A stretch of DNA of 64,000 nucleotides from NCBI GenBank assembly GCA_024696005.1, contig JAILHF010000051.1, forward strand, positions 310,001 through 374,000, read 5' to 3'. Position numbers and translations under genes: made by a program. Below, piece by piece: positions 7,166 to 17,200 of this stretch. Under the pieces are notes generated by a model, which saw nothing but the letters and a program-made list of their open reading frames with translations, searched no databases and was not told the origin of the DNA. The DNA is from Lachnospiraceae bacterium (GTDB lineage: Bacteria > Bacillota > Clostridia > Lachnospirales > Lachnospiraceae). Positions within the stretch are counted from its first letter, which is position 1, and every line of letters begins with the position of its first letter.

Positions 7166-10087
7166 TCAATTTCTGAACAAAGGCAGCACGGCACCGAACC
7201 TCTCCTTCGAGGAGCGGATCTTTTCCTCGTTTCCGACCACGCACCATGCTTCGTCGGAAAGAGCCGCCTCCACATGCGCCGCCAGAGCACGGATATCCTC
7301 CTGCGTGGCATCCAGCACCTGGTCACGCATCTCCTGCCGTTTCCGCTCGTCCAATTGGTCAAGCCAGGCATGCAGGGATGCCGACCCTGTCGTCCGGGGC
7401 GTGCGCGGGACATCGATGTCGCTCAATGTTCCGATGATGTACTTCGTCATCTTCTTTTCATCCGCCTTAAAGTTCCGGATGAATTCCACCGCCTTTTCAT
7501 AGGTCTCCATGGTCTGCTCCAGATTGGGATCCCGATAGGATACAAAGCTCAGCTCGCCGCTCGTGGAAAACGAGCTCATGCAGCCGTATGCTCCGCCCTT
7601 GACCCGCACCTCATTCCAGAGATACTCATAACCCATGATCGTCTTCAGCACCCGGAGCGCGCCGGTAAATTCCAGGCCGTGCTCCTTGAAGTTCCCGACC
7701 CTGGCGACATACTGTACCTGCGCCGAGGTTGTGAACGCTTCGTTCTTCTTTTCCGGGATCAGCCTGCCCTTTTCCTCCGAAGGCGCAGAATCGTTCAGCG
7801 CACCGATCAGCTCCGTAAGCTGTCCTTTCAGGGCATCCAGCTCCTGCTGCGAGCCGGTAACGTCGATCAGAAGATTGTCCTTTCGGAAGATGAATTTCCT
7901 GATCTCCTTGAGGCCGCTGATGATCTCGTCCTTTCTCTCATCAAAATGCTCTTCGGCATCCTCCAAAAAGCGGAACAGCCCCAGTCCGCTGATCGTCTCT
8001 TTCCCCAATCCCGTTTCGGAAAGGTAGGACAGCGCATGCGCGGCTGCGACCGTATGTCCCGACCTCATCATGAAACCGGCAAGAGCCGATCTGCCTTCGG
8101 CGACCAGTTCCTTCAGGCGGCGGGGATCGTCGAATTTCGTCGTGAGCAGAACCTCTTTGAGCAGCGCGACCGCATTATTGATGCCGGGACGGAGCACACT
8201 GAGCTGCATCGACAGGTAGCGTTTGTAATTCTTCAGATCCTGGCCGGGCAACGCGCTGTCCAGGATCGGACCGAAGGAACCTGTCGTTTTATCGATCTCG
8301 TAGCCGAGCTGCTCATAAGCGTAATGCTCGGTATCCATCGCGCAGAGGCAACGCCCGAAAAGCCCGAAATAGGGATAAAGCCTGATCGGCAGAGCCTCGC
8401 AGTCAAACAGAAGATTCAGGTAGAGGATCCCGTTCGTATCGACCTCATGGTACAGAAGCTTCGCCCCGTCCATTTCCATCTCCCTGTTATAGAGCGGCAG
8501 GACTTCTCTTCTCAGATCCGAACGCTTCAGGATCGGAAGGCAGGCGAGCTTCTCCTCGCTGTCTTCGGTCTCCTGGAAAGTCTTGAGGGCCAGTGCCTCT
8601 TCCTTCAATGCCTTGAACTTTTCCTCTCCGAGCGAATCCTTGTATTTCGCCAGCTTTTCGGCAAGAGCCTTTTCACGCTCTGCCGTAAGCCCCCGCTTCG
8701 GTGCCACGACCAGGACGGAACGGTGGGGATTGTCAAGCAGATATTTCTTTACCAGGTCACGGTAATAAGAGGTCCCGATCTTCTGCCTGAGCTTTTCAAA
8801 CAGGCTGAGACTCTCCAGATGGATCAGCGGACGTTCCTTGTCGTAAAGCCAGCTGTCCAGAGCTTTGAGGCCCCAGATCAGCCCGCGCGGATAACTGCCC
8901 ATGTCCGCTTCCCGGAAACGGAATTCCATGGAATTGATGCTGGCAAGGAGCGCATCGTGGTCAAAATCCTCCTCCGTGATGCGTTTCAGTTCCGAAGCCA
9001 CGATCTCTTCAAAGCGCGGCAGGTCTGCTTCATCCGCGTTCTTGGCCACCACGCTGTAATAGGGCTGAAGGATGCCGTTCTCATAAGTGGAGCTGATCTC
9101 CGTTCCGATCCCTGCCTGCAGAAGCGCCCTTCGCAGCGGCGTCCCGTCCGCATCCACGAGAGCATAATCAATGACCTGGAAGGCAAGATAGAGCTCGGGA
9201 TCCATCACGTCACCGATCACCGCATTATAACTTAAGTAAGTCTGTTTTTCTTCCCGCTCCTCATCCGTGATCGGGAATTCCTTCCTCATTTTCCGCGGCT
9301 CGGCGAAAGGCGCCTGCCGCTTCGGAAGGGAATCGACTTCGATCCGGTCATAAGCGGAAAGGTATTCGGAATCCAGCCAGTTCAGGCGTTCCTCCATGTC
9401 GGCGTTCCCGTAAAGATAGATAAAGGAATTCGCCGGATGGTAAAAGCTTTTGTGAAACTCCAGAAACTCCTCGTAGCTCAGATCCGGAATAAACTGAGGA
9501 TTGCCGCCGCTCTCGACGCCGTAGGTCGTATCGGGATACAGGGAAGAAAAGATCTCGCGCGCGACCACATCATCCGGAGAGGAAAACGCTCCCTTCATTT
9601 CATTGTAGACAACACCGTTGATCACGATATTGTCGTTTTCATCGGTCTCATAATGCCAGCCCTCCTGGAGAAAGATCTTCTTTTCCCGGTAGATGTTGGG
9701 ATGAAGGACCGCATCCATGTATACATGCATCAGATTCCGGAAATCCTGATCGTTGCAGGAAGCAACGGGATACACCGTCTTGTCCGAATACGTCATGGCA
9801 TTCAGGAAGGTATTCAGGGAACCTTTGGCAAGTTCCACAAAGGGATCTTTGAGCGGAAAGGCCTCGGAACCGCAGAGCACGGAATGCTCCAGGATGTGCG
9901 CCACGCCCGTGGAATCCTTCGGCGGCGTGCGGAAGGCTATATAAAAGACCTTGTTCTCCTCGTCGTTCTCAAGCACCGTGATATGGGCACCGCTCTTCTT
10001 ATGCTCCAGTATCCAGGCGTCGCTTCTGACATCCTCCGAGTAATGGTGGTCGATCAGTCGGTATGCCGGCAGATTTTCGATCTTCAT
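7166..10087 (-). CDS. M16C family metallopeptidase (presequence-protease/insulinase type)
   Basis: 973 residues. Inverted zinc motif HILEH (HxxEH) near residue 66-70 followed by SVLCGSEAFPLKDPF, then the downstream conserved block NEMKGAFSSPD that supplies the third ligand region. The length and four-domain layout fit the PreP-like M16C clade, which degrades peptides inside a closed chamber. No signal peptide, so cytoplasmic. The ATG at 10085-10087 has GGAG 10 bases upstream; a TTG two codons earlier was rejected. Probably transcribed with the upstream 128-residue gene and era downstream. Confidence 0.92.
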   Translation of the reverse strand: MKIENLPAYRLIDHHYSEDVRSDAWILEHKKSGAHITVLENDEENKVFYIAFRTPPKDSTGVAHILEHSVLCGSEAFPLKDPFVELAKGSLNTFLNAMTYSDKTVYPVASCNDQDFRNLMHVYMDAVLHPNIYREKKIFLQEGWHYETDENDNIVINGVVYNEMKGAFSSPDDVVAREIFSSLYPDTTYGVESGGNPQFIPDLSYEEFLEFHKSFYHPANSFIYLYGNADMEERLNWLDSEYLSAYDRIEVDSLPKRQAPFAEPRKMRKEFPITDEEREEKQTYLSYNAVIGDVMDPELYLAFQVIDYALVDADGTPLRRALLQAGIGTEISSTYENGILQPYYSVVAKNADEADLPRFEEIVASELKRITEEDFDHDALLASINSMEFRFREADMGSYPRGLIWGLKALDSWLYDKERPLIHLESLSLFEKLRQKIGTSYYRDLVKKYLLDNPHRSVLVVAPKRGLTAEREKALAEKLAKYKDSLGEEKFKALKEEALALKTFQETEDSEEKLACLPILKRSDLRREVLPLYNREMEMDGAKLLYHEVDTNGILYLNLLFDCEALPIRLYPYFGLFGRCLCAMDTEHYAYEQLGYEIDKTTGSFGPILDSALPGQDLKNYKRYLSMQLSVLRPGINNAVALLKEVLLTTKFDDPRRLKELVAEGRSALAGFMMRSGHTVAAAHALSYLSETGLGKETISGLGLFRFLEDAEEHFDERKDEIISGLKEIRKFIFRKDNLLIDVTGSQQELDALKGQLTELIGALNDSAPSEEKGRLIPEKKNEAFTTSAQVQYVARVGNFKEHGLEFTGALRVLKTIMGYEYLWNEVRVKGGAYGCMSSFSTSGELSFVSYRDPNLEQTMETYEKAVEFIRNFKADEKKMTKYIIGTLSDIDVPRTPRTTGSASLHAWLDQLDERKRQEMRDQVLDATQEDIRALAAHVEAALSDEAWCVVGNEEKIRSSKERFGAVLPLFRN

Positions 10088-10104
10088 TCGCAAAATTCTC
10101 CTTT

Positions 10105-10491
10105 TTACAGCTTAAAGCCCATCAGGGCCATGTTGGACAGAATGACCTCCTGCAGGACATTCCGTTCATCCCAGTGCTCCGCCTCAGCCGCCAGACCGGA
10201 CAGATTCACAACCTTTTCCTTAAACCCGCCGTCTGCGGAAGGCGTGAAAAACTTGATCTTCGTCTTCAGGTTTTCGTAGATCCTGTAATTCTTGTCCGCG
10301 GGAGTCAGATGAAGCAGATGTTCTCCGATCATGACATCCGAAGAAGAATAAGGCAGGATCAGCCTGTCGATGATGGTCTGGAACTTGAACGGCACGCGCT
10401 CCGCCCCGAGCAGCTCGCCGTAAGTATAGCGGGCCCCTATCATCGTTCGGGAAAACTCCTGCAGCACATATTTAAAATCTTCGGGATTCAT
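10105..10491 (-). CDS. Conserved-looking hypothetical protein, 128 aa
   Basis: Begins MNPEDFKYVLQEFSRTMIGA and ends MALMGFKL. No membrane segment or motif I can name. The ATG overlaps the stop of the sigma-like gene (ATGA), which argues for translational coupling and a shared function with it. Unknown role. Confidence 0.75.
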   Translation of the reverse strand: MNPEDFKYVLQEFSRTMIGARYTYGELLGAERVPFKFQTIIDRLILPYSSSDVMIGEHLLHLTPADKNYRIYENLKTKIKFFTPSADGGFKEKVVNLSGLAAEAEHWDERNVLQEVILSNMALMGFKL

Positions 10492-11216
10492 AAGGCAACA
10501 TACTCCAGAAGGTCCTTTGACAGCGAAACAGCCCGGCGCAGCTCATCCTCGCTCATCCCCGTCTCTTCCAGAGCCTCCTCCAAAGTAAGCTTACGGCGCA
10601 ACTCATCCGAAAGGCTCTTGACCTTTCCGAGCACCTTGAGGACCAATGCCATGGTCCTCTCCTGCTTCTCCGTTTCCGCATTCTCGGAACGGATCAGCTC
10701 CTCCATCGCGTTCATCACGCTGCGCGCGACCATCTCATCGCATTCCGACGGGTCCTCGATGCTGCCGAGCATGTTCATTGCCGCCGTAAGCGCCACGTTT
10801 CCTTCGCCGATCAGGTCGGCCGCCTCCACTCCCTGTCCGGAATAGAGCTTGGCCATGTCAACGACCGAGCGCAGATAGGATCTCGTAAGCTCTTCCTTCG
10901 CGTTAAGATCACCGTTCAGCGCCGCCATCACCAGGCTGCGTTTCAGCGCTTCGTCCGCTTCCGCAAGTTCCTCGAGCTCTTCCATGTAAAGCCGGATCAT
11001 CTTTCCGTCTTCCTCGCTCAGGATCTCTTCATCCGGAAGCTTTTCGCCGATGCCGATGTTCTGCTCGCGAAAATAGCGCAGCAGAGCTTCCTTCTGTTCC
11101 CTTGTAAGCGCCGGAAACTCCTCTCCGACCTGTTCTTCCGTCAGATACCCGCCCTGCAGGATCGCCATGTCCCTGAGAGACGAGATCTTTTCCAGAAAGT
11201 TTTCCTCTTCCATCAT
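10488..11216 (-). CDS. Sigma-70-like protein lacking a recognisable region 4
   Basis: 242 residues. The middle part SYLRSVVDMAKLYSGQ...ADLIGEGNVALTAAM resembles sigma-70 regions 2.1-2.2 (core RNA polymerase contact), and the C-terminal LTLEEALEETGMSEDELRRA resembles the region 3 helical repeat. The aromatic, basic region 2.3-2.4 that melts and reads the -10 element is replaced by an acidic stretch, and there is no helix-turn-helix region 4. It may bind core polymerase without normal promoter recognition; that is inference. ATGA overlap with the rhomboid-like gene upstream and with the 128-residue gene downstream. Confidence 0.65.
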   Translation of the reverse strand: MMEEENFLEKISSLRDMAILQGGYLTEEQVGEEFPALTREQKEALLRYFREQNIGIGEKLPDEEILSEEDGKMIRLYMEELEELAEADEALKRSLVMAALNGDLNAKEELTRSYLRSVVDMAKLYSGQGVEAADLIGEGNVALTAAMNMLGSIEDPSECDEMVARSVMNAMEELIRSENAETEKQERTMALVLKVLGKVKSLSDELRRKLTLEEALEETGMSEDELRRAVSLSKDLLEYVAL

Positions 11217-12160
11217 TCGCCGTTCCTCACAAAATGCTTATGCGTAAACAGATGATCCTGGCAGAACTCGTAATTGCCTTCGCACTTGGAGCAGAAACGG
11301 AATTCCAGTTCCGGATACTCCTCGCTCGTCCTTCCGCAGATCGCGCATTTGTGCCGTGCCACCGCCCGGGCATTTCCGCTGCTGACCTGCTGCTTGAACT
11401 GCCGCTGTCTCGCCCGCATCTTCGGACTGATCCGCAGGCCTTTGCGCGTGGCAAGGAAGAAAAACACAAAGTTCAGAAGGGAGGCCCCTATGACAAAGAG
11501 CCCCAGCGGACTGTTCGTGCTCTTGCAAAGATTGATCGCATCCGCAAGGAGCAGCAGCCCGTAAATGATGCCGAGGATCTTTACCTTGATCGGTATCAAA
11601 AACATCAAAAGCACCTGCATGTCCGGATAGGTGACCGCAAATGCCAGGAATATGGACATGTTGATATAATAGGTCGAAAACAGCCCAGCGTATTCCGCGA
11701 AATAGTAACTTCCGCCGTACAGAAGCGGGAAGCTTTCCCCTCTCGCCAGCTCATAGACCGAATTGGCCAGCGAGATCGCCTCCGCGTCAAAGACGGACGC
11801 GTAGGCAAACATGCAGAAAGAGCCGATCAGCGTAAAGAGCATGCCGGAAAAGATATAGAAATTAAAGAAAAAGCTGCCCCATGTCCGTTCCAGCGTGGTT
11901 CCGAGCGAAAAGTAAAAATACAGCATGATCAGCGTGAAAAACAGATTGCTGCTTTCCGGCGGGATCAGCACCCAGGAAATGAGGCGCCAAACCTGCCCGT
12001 GCAGGATCGCATAAGGATTCAGCGAGATCACATACATGATCTCGGGGTTGATCATCTGCATCAGATAGCCGATCGCGTAGATCACAAGCATCACGAGCGG
12101 CAGTTTCGGGATCGCGTAGCGTCCCAGTTTCCGTTCCAGTTTATTTAACAGATTGCCCAT
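11213..12160 (-). CDS. Rhomboid-like multi-pass membrane protein with C-terminal zinc-ribbon-like tail
   Basis: 315 residues, about six membrane segments (for example LPLVMLVIYAIGYLMQMI and LFFTLIMLYFYFSLG). The blocks WRLISWVLIPPES and LERTWGSFFFNFYIF are typical of rhomboid-fold proteins. The catalytic GxSG motif of rhomboid proteases is not visible, so it is probably a non-proteolytic member. The cytoplasmic C-terminus has CAICGRT then CSKCEGNYEFC and HLFTHKH, a likely metal site. ATG at 12158-12160 after GAAAGGAACGG. Confidence 0.7.
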   Translation of the reverse strand: MGNLLNKLERKLGRYAIPKLPLVMLVIYAIGYLMQMINPEIMYVISLNPYAILHGQVWRLISWVLIPPESSNLFFTLIMLYFYFSLGTTLERTWGSFFFNFYIFSGMLFTLIGSFCMFAYASVFDAEAISLANSVYELARGESFPLLYGGSYYFAEYAGLFSTYYINMSIFLAFAVTYPDMQVLLMFLIPIKVKILGIIYGLLLLADAINLCKSTNSPLGLFVIGASLLNFVFFFLATRKGLRISPKMRARQRQFKQQVSSGNARAVARHKCAICGRTSEEYPELEFRFCSKCEGNYEFCQDHLFTHKHFVRNGE

Positions 12161-12197
12161 CCGTTCCTTTCTCCTCCCGGCCTGTCAGGAAATCCCG

Positions 12198-13415
12198 TCA
12201 GATCTCCCCGGCATCATCCTCTTTCTTCTCGAGCTTCTCCAGCTTCTCGAGCTGGTCTGCCGCAAATTTACGTCCGCCCACACCGAAAGCGATCGCGAAC
12301 GCGATCCCGAGCGCGGCCAGGATGATCACAAAAGCCGCATTGACGATCTCGGCCGCGATCCCCAGCTGGTTCAGAGCCATGAACGCGGCAACCACGATGA
12401 TGACGCCACGCACAAACACCGAGTAATCGCGCATTCCGCCTTTAGCCATCGCTCTGCCGGCTGCCGCCGAGCACAGGAAAGCCGCCACCATGATCAGTAC
12501 CGCCGCAAGCACATTGGGCAGATAGGCGATCAGCCTGCTCCCGATCCCGCTCAGCACGGAAAGGTTCAGCACATTCAGACCTTCCACGATAAAGAAGATA
12601 TCCAGAACGATCGTCACCACCAGGCCGATCGTGCGGGAAAGCACAAACTTTTCGCCCTTTTCGCCGATCAGGCCCCTGACTTTCTCATCCGCTCCGGTCG
12701 AAGCGATCAGCCTGCACACGATCTGTCCCGTAAAGCGGCCGATCAGAACGCCTACCCAGATCAGGACCAGCGCAACAATGAACTGCGGGATATAACGGAA
12801 TACCACGGCCAGCATCTCGACGGCCGGCTCGGAAACGGCTGTGATGTTCAGAGCCTGCAGTGCGACGATCACGACCGGGATCATGATCAGCACATATACG
12901 ATATAGGCAAGGGTCCTGGAAAACTTCGCGTCATCCACGACTTCGATCCCCGCCTTTTCCTGAAGCTTGTCCACATGCAGCTTCTGAAAGACCGGTATCA
13001 GCAGTTCCTGCGCCAGTCTGGCGATCAGCGAACCGACGATCACCACGATCAGGCAGGCCAGCACATTGGGAGCATAGCCCCAGACCACGTTCAGAAGCTG
13101 CGTGATCGGCGCGGCAATGGATCCCACGCCGAGCGCCGTAAAGATCCCCGGCACAAAAAGAAGGAATACCAGCAGATAGACCAGCTTTCCTATGTAGCTG
13201 ATCAGACTCTCACCGCTTCCGGGAACAGGGTTTCCTTCCTCCGTCTTCTGATCCTTCTTGAGCGCGGCAAGCTTTGTCCGTTTCAGTATCCCCGTGATCA
13301 TCGCTTTCACGATCGCGCTTACGACGAAAGCAAGGATCAGAAGCAGCATGGCAGCGAGCACACCTCCCATGACTGCGATCATTTTAGCAAGCAGATTGTT
13401 CAAATGCTCTATCAC
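12198..13415 (-). CDS. MscS-like/CmpX-type membrane protein with repeated conserved TM helices
   Basis: 405 residues with many hydrophobic segments. Repeated blocks such as YAPNVLACLIVVIVG, YIPQFIVALVLIWVGVLIGR and YLPNVLAAVLIMVAAFL match the 'conserved TM helix' repeat found in CmpX-like relatives of mechanosensitive channels. No beta-domain of classic MscS is evident; it ends in an acidic coiled segment (LEKLEKLEKKEDD). GTG start at 13413-13415 preceded by AGAGG. Role in osmotic or envelope stress is inferred. Confidence 0.72.
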   Translation of the reverse strand: MIEHLNNLLAKMIAVMGGVLAAMLLLILAFVVSAIVKAMITGILKRTKLAALKKDQKTEEGNPVPGSGESLISYIGKLVYLLVFLLFVPGIFTALGVGSIAAPITQLLNVVWGYAPNVLACLIVVIVGSLIARLAQELLIPVFQKLHVDKLQEKAGIEVVDDAKFSRTLAYIVYVLIMIPVVIVALQALNITAVSEPAVEMLAVVFRYIPQFIVALVLIWVGVLIGRFTGQIVCRLIASTGADEKVRGLIGEKGEKFVLSRTIGLVVTIVLDIFFIVEGLNVLNLSVLSGIGSRLIAYLPNVLAAVLIMVAAFLCSAAAGRAMAKGGMRDYSVFVRGVIIVVAAFMALNQLGIAAEIVNAAFVIILAALGIAFAIAFGVGGRKFAADQLEKLEKLEKKEDDAGEI

Positions 13416-13517
13416 GATACCCGCACCTCTCTTTCAATTCCGCGAAAATGGGAAACCTTTCCGGCTCCCCATTCTGAAGGATAAGTCTGTTTGTTACGTT
13501 CAGCGGCTTACAGCGCT

Positions 13518-14282
13518 TTACTTCTTATACTTTTGCTCCACAAAGAACTTATCAAGCGTGTCCAGAAGACTGGCACGGTCGATCGTTTTTAACAGGTAGC
13601 CGGCGGGTTTCAGAGCCAGCACTTCCATGATCGCTTCCTTGTCGCTCTTTCCCGTAAGGAACATGACGGGTATCGTGGAGGAATTCGCTTCGGACTTGAG
13701 CAACTCCAATACTTTTGAGCCCTTGATCGTGGGCATTTCATAGTCCAGAAGGACAAGATCCGCCGAATTGTTCGCCAGCCAGGTGATGGCCTGCATCCCG
13801 GAATTCGCCATTCCGACACGGTAATCGTCTTTCAGCCATTCCTTGATCAGCTTCAGATAAGTCGGGTCATCATCCACGACAAGGATCATCTTTTTCCGCT
13901 GCTGGATCTGCAGTTCATCAAGGAACTCCCCGACGTTCTCCATGATGCGCCCCATATCAAAGGGCCGCTCGTAGACGCCCTCGATCAGCTCCCTCGGGAT
14001 GATCTTTTCCACCTCGTCGAGCTCATTCTGGCCGCCGCAGATGATAAGTTCCTTTTCCTCTTCCAGCAAAAGGTCTTTGATGTAGACCAGGGAATCCCTC
14101 GCTTCCCCGATGCTGTCATCCACATAAAGGATGAGCAGGGTAACATCATCTTTATGCCGGCTGATCTCCTTTACGGAGAGTCCGGATTCGATAAAACGGT
14201 AATCATTCTTTTTCAGCTGTGTTTTGATCGTATTGACCAGGAAGGTTTCCTCCCTGCGCAGCAACAAAACCTGATTTGCCAT
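13518..14282 (-). CDS. Double-receiver response regulator (degenerate REC + REC)
   Basis: 254 residues. Residues 1-~120 have a receiver-like pattern (MANQVLLLRREETFLVNTI, LLILYVDD) without a full acidic pocket; residues ~131-250 are a complete receiver: VVDDDP, LLDYEMP with the phospho-accepting Asp, LTGKSD and LLKTI with the conserved Lys. There is no output domain, so it probably relays phosphate or acts by protein contact. GGAGG six bases before the ATG. It lies 10 bases after the hybrid kinase at 14293-18084, whose HPt domain is an obvious phosphate source. Confidence 0.88.
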   Translation of the reverse strand: MANQVLLLRREETFLVNTIKTQLKKNDYRFIESGLSVKEISRHKDDVTLLILYVDDSIGEARDSLVYIKDLLLEEEKELIICGGQNELDEVEKIIPRELIEGVYERPFDMGRIMENVGEFLDELQIQQRKKMILVVDDDPTYLKLIKEWLKDDYRVGMANSGMQAITWLANNSADLVLLDYEMPTIKGSKVLELLKSEANSSTIPVMFLTGKSDKEAIMEVLALKPAGYLLKTIDRASLLDTLDKFFVEQKYKK

Positions 14283-14292
14283 AAAACCTCCG

Positions 14293-17200
14293 TTATCCGA
14301 GCAGTTCCGTCATGTTTTCCCAGCGAAGGGCTTCCGTATATTCCCGTAACCTGGCGATCTTTTCCGCGTCTTCTTCCGGGAGCCGGTATTCCTTCAGGGA
14401 ATCCAATACGTCGATCATGCTGTCATAATCATACATCTTGACGAAATCCTTCATCGTGTCATATGCATCCTTCAGCATCGCTCCGCTGATCTCGGGCAGA
14501 TCATCCGCTTTCTTCGCTTCCTCTTCGGTGACCTCAAACAAAGCAGCTAATATATTACCATAAGATCTGTATTTTGCCAATAGCGCCCCCGTATCCTCCC
14601 GGATACGATCCAGATTGCCTTCGTTCCCTGCTTTCTCGAGTTCCGCAGCCATCGAAGACAGCTCACTCGCCCCGATCACGCGCGAGGAGCTCTTCAGGGC
14701 GTGCACCTGTATCGTATAGTTGTCCCAGTCCCCGGCGTCATAATACGACTCGATCTCGTTCGCCTTGGCCTGCAGGCCGTCATAATAGATCTTCAGCACA
14801 TTCCGGTAGCCTTCGACGGAACCGCAGTTCTTCAGTCCGATCGAAGTGTCGATGTCACCGAGATCCCCAAGCATCTCCTCTTCTCCGCCGGCCTCTTCCC
14901 TGTCCGGTGTCATTTCGGAAAGAAATACTTTTTCGTGAGGGAGCATCCTGATCAGCATCTCCTCCAGCTTCGGTCCGTCCACCGGCTTGATCATGTACTC
15001 ATCAAAGCCCTCCGAGAGGAAACGCTCCCGCGCACCCGTCACGGCATTTGCCGTCAGCGCGATCACAGGAGTCGCCTCATTCGGACAGCAGGATAAGGTT
15101 CTCATGATATGAAGCGTTTCGATGCCGTCCATTTCGGGCATGCGGAAATCCAGAAAGATCAGATCATACCTCTTGTTCTGGACCATTTCCAGGCATTCCT
15201 TGCCGCTCATGGCCGTATCGATGCGGATCTTCGTCTTCTTGAGCAGCTCCCGGATCACCATGTGATTGACCGGTGTATCATCCACGATCAGGATATTGGC
15301 ATCGGGCGCGGTAAAGCTCTCCCTGTATTCCTCATGATCTCTCACGCCGGCCTCGTATTTGCGCCTGAAGTCTCCGATCGCGTCATTTCGCAGGATCTTC
15401 TGCGGAAGCCGCACGATGAATTCCGAGCCTTTTCCGTATTCGGACTTTGCCTCGATCTCGCCGTGCATCAGCTGAAGCAGGCTGTTCGTGATGGCCAGGC
15501 CCAGGCCGCTCCCTTCGATATTGCGGTTCTGACTCTCATCCAGACGCTGGAACTTTTCAAACAGCTTTCCGAGATCTTCTTCACGGATGCCGATACCGGT
15601 ATCCCGCACCTTCACGATCAGGATCAGGGTATCCCTGACGGGGATGCGGCCGTCAACCTCCAGCTCCACTTTCCCCTTCTGGGTGTACTTTACAGCATTG
15701 TTCAGGATATTGACCATGATCTGTCTGAGGCGCATGCCGTCCCCGAAAAGATTGTCGGGCAGCTTCGGATTCACCTGAATGTTAAACTCCAGCTTCTTGT
15801 CTTTTGCCCTGATCTGCACCATGTTGACCACATCGTTGATCACGCTGCTCAGATCGTATTCCGATTCGAGGATCTCCATGCTTCCCGACTCGATCTTGGA
15901 GAAATCCAGGATATCGTTGATCAGGCTGACCAGCGTGCGTCCGGCTCCTTCGATATTCTGTGCATATTCCCGGATCTGCGGCCTTCTGGTCTCCCGCAGG
16001 ATCATCTCGTTCATTCCGAGGATCGCATTGATGGGCGTCCGTATCTCATGGGACATGTTCGCGAGGAAGTTGGACTTGGCCTCGCTGGCCGCCCGCGCGC
16101 GCTGCTCTTCCATGCGCGCCAGTTCGGTAACGCGCAGGATGCCGAGCAGTTCATTCTTGCTCACGGGCCGCGAGAAATAAAATCCCTGCAGATAATCAAT
16201 ATCCATCGTCTCGAGCAGTTCGAGCTGTTCCTGCGTCTCCACGCCTTCGACGAGGATCTTGAGCTGCATCTCACGTATCATGCGGACGCTGTTTTCCAGG
16301 ATCACCCGGCCCTTGTTCTTGCCGCCGTTTTCCTCATCATTCCCGCGCACTTCCCACAGAATGGACTTATCGATCTTGACCAGGTCGAAATCCAGCGAGA
16401 AAACGCTTCGCACATTGGAATAGCCGATGCCGTAATCATCGAGACTGAGCAAAAAGCCGGACGCCTTCAGATCGTTCAGCACCGCATCCAGCTCCGAATA
16501 GTCACTGGCAGCCGCGGATTCCGTCACCTCAAAATTGATGAAACGGGGCGGAATGTCATACTTTCGGACCGTGTCCCTTACACGCTTCACGAAACCGGGC
16601 TGCAGGCACTGCACAACGGAAAGGTTGATCTCGATGCAGTCGAGCCCCATCTCCATCGGGATGCCGCTCGAAAGGAAGAGGCACACCTCCTCCAGAACAT
16701 AATCACCAAGGCGGTCTATGAGACCGTTCTGCTCGGCAATGGGAATGAACTCATCGGGCATGATATTTCCGATCTTGCTGTCCCGCAGACGCAGGAGTGC
16801 CTCCGCCGAATAGATCGACAGTCCCTGTATGCGGTAGACCGGCTGGTAATAGACTTCAAAACGATGCTCGGCAAGACCGCGGTGCAGCGCAAGCTCCACT
16901 TCGGCCCGCCTGACCAGATATTCCAGGTTTTCCCCGGTAAAGAGCTTGTCGCGCTCTTTGTTGGGAAGGGGTCCGTCGCACAGAAGCATCAGTTCATCCA
17001 CCGTTTCAAAATCCCCGGGCACGCAGGCACACATGACCACCGCCTGCAGCATGATGCTGGTATCCTGGAACTCGAAGCTCTCATCAAAGCGCTCGGCAAT
17101 GCGGTCTGCCAGATCCTCCGCCTCCTCTATGCTGCCGGGACGGATCATGATGAAGGAATCCGGTGATGTGCGGTAGATATACTGTCTGGATTGCACACTG

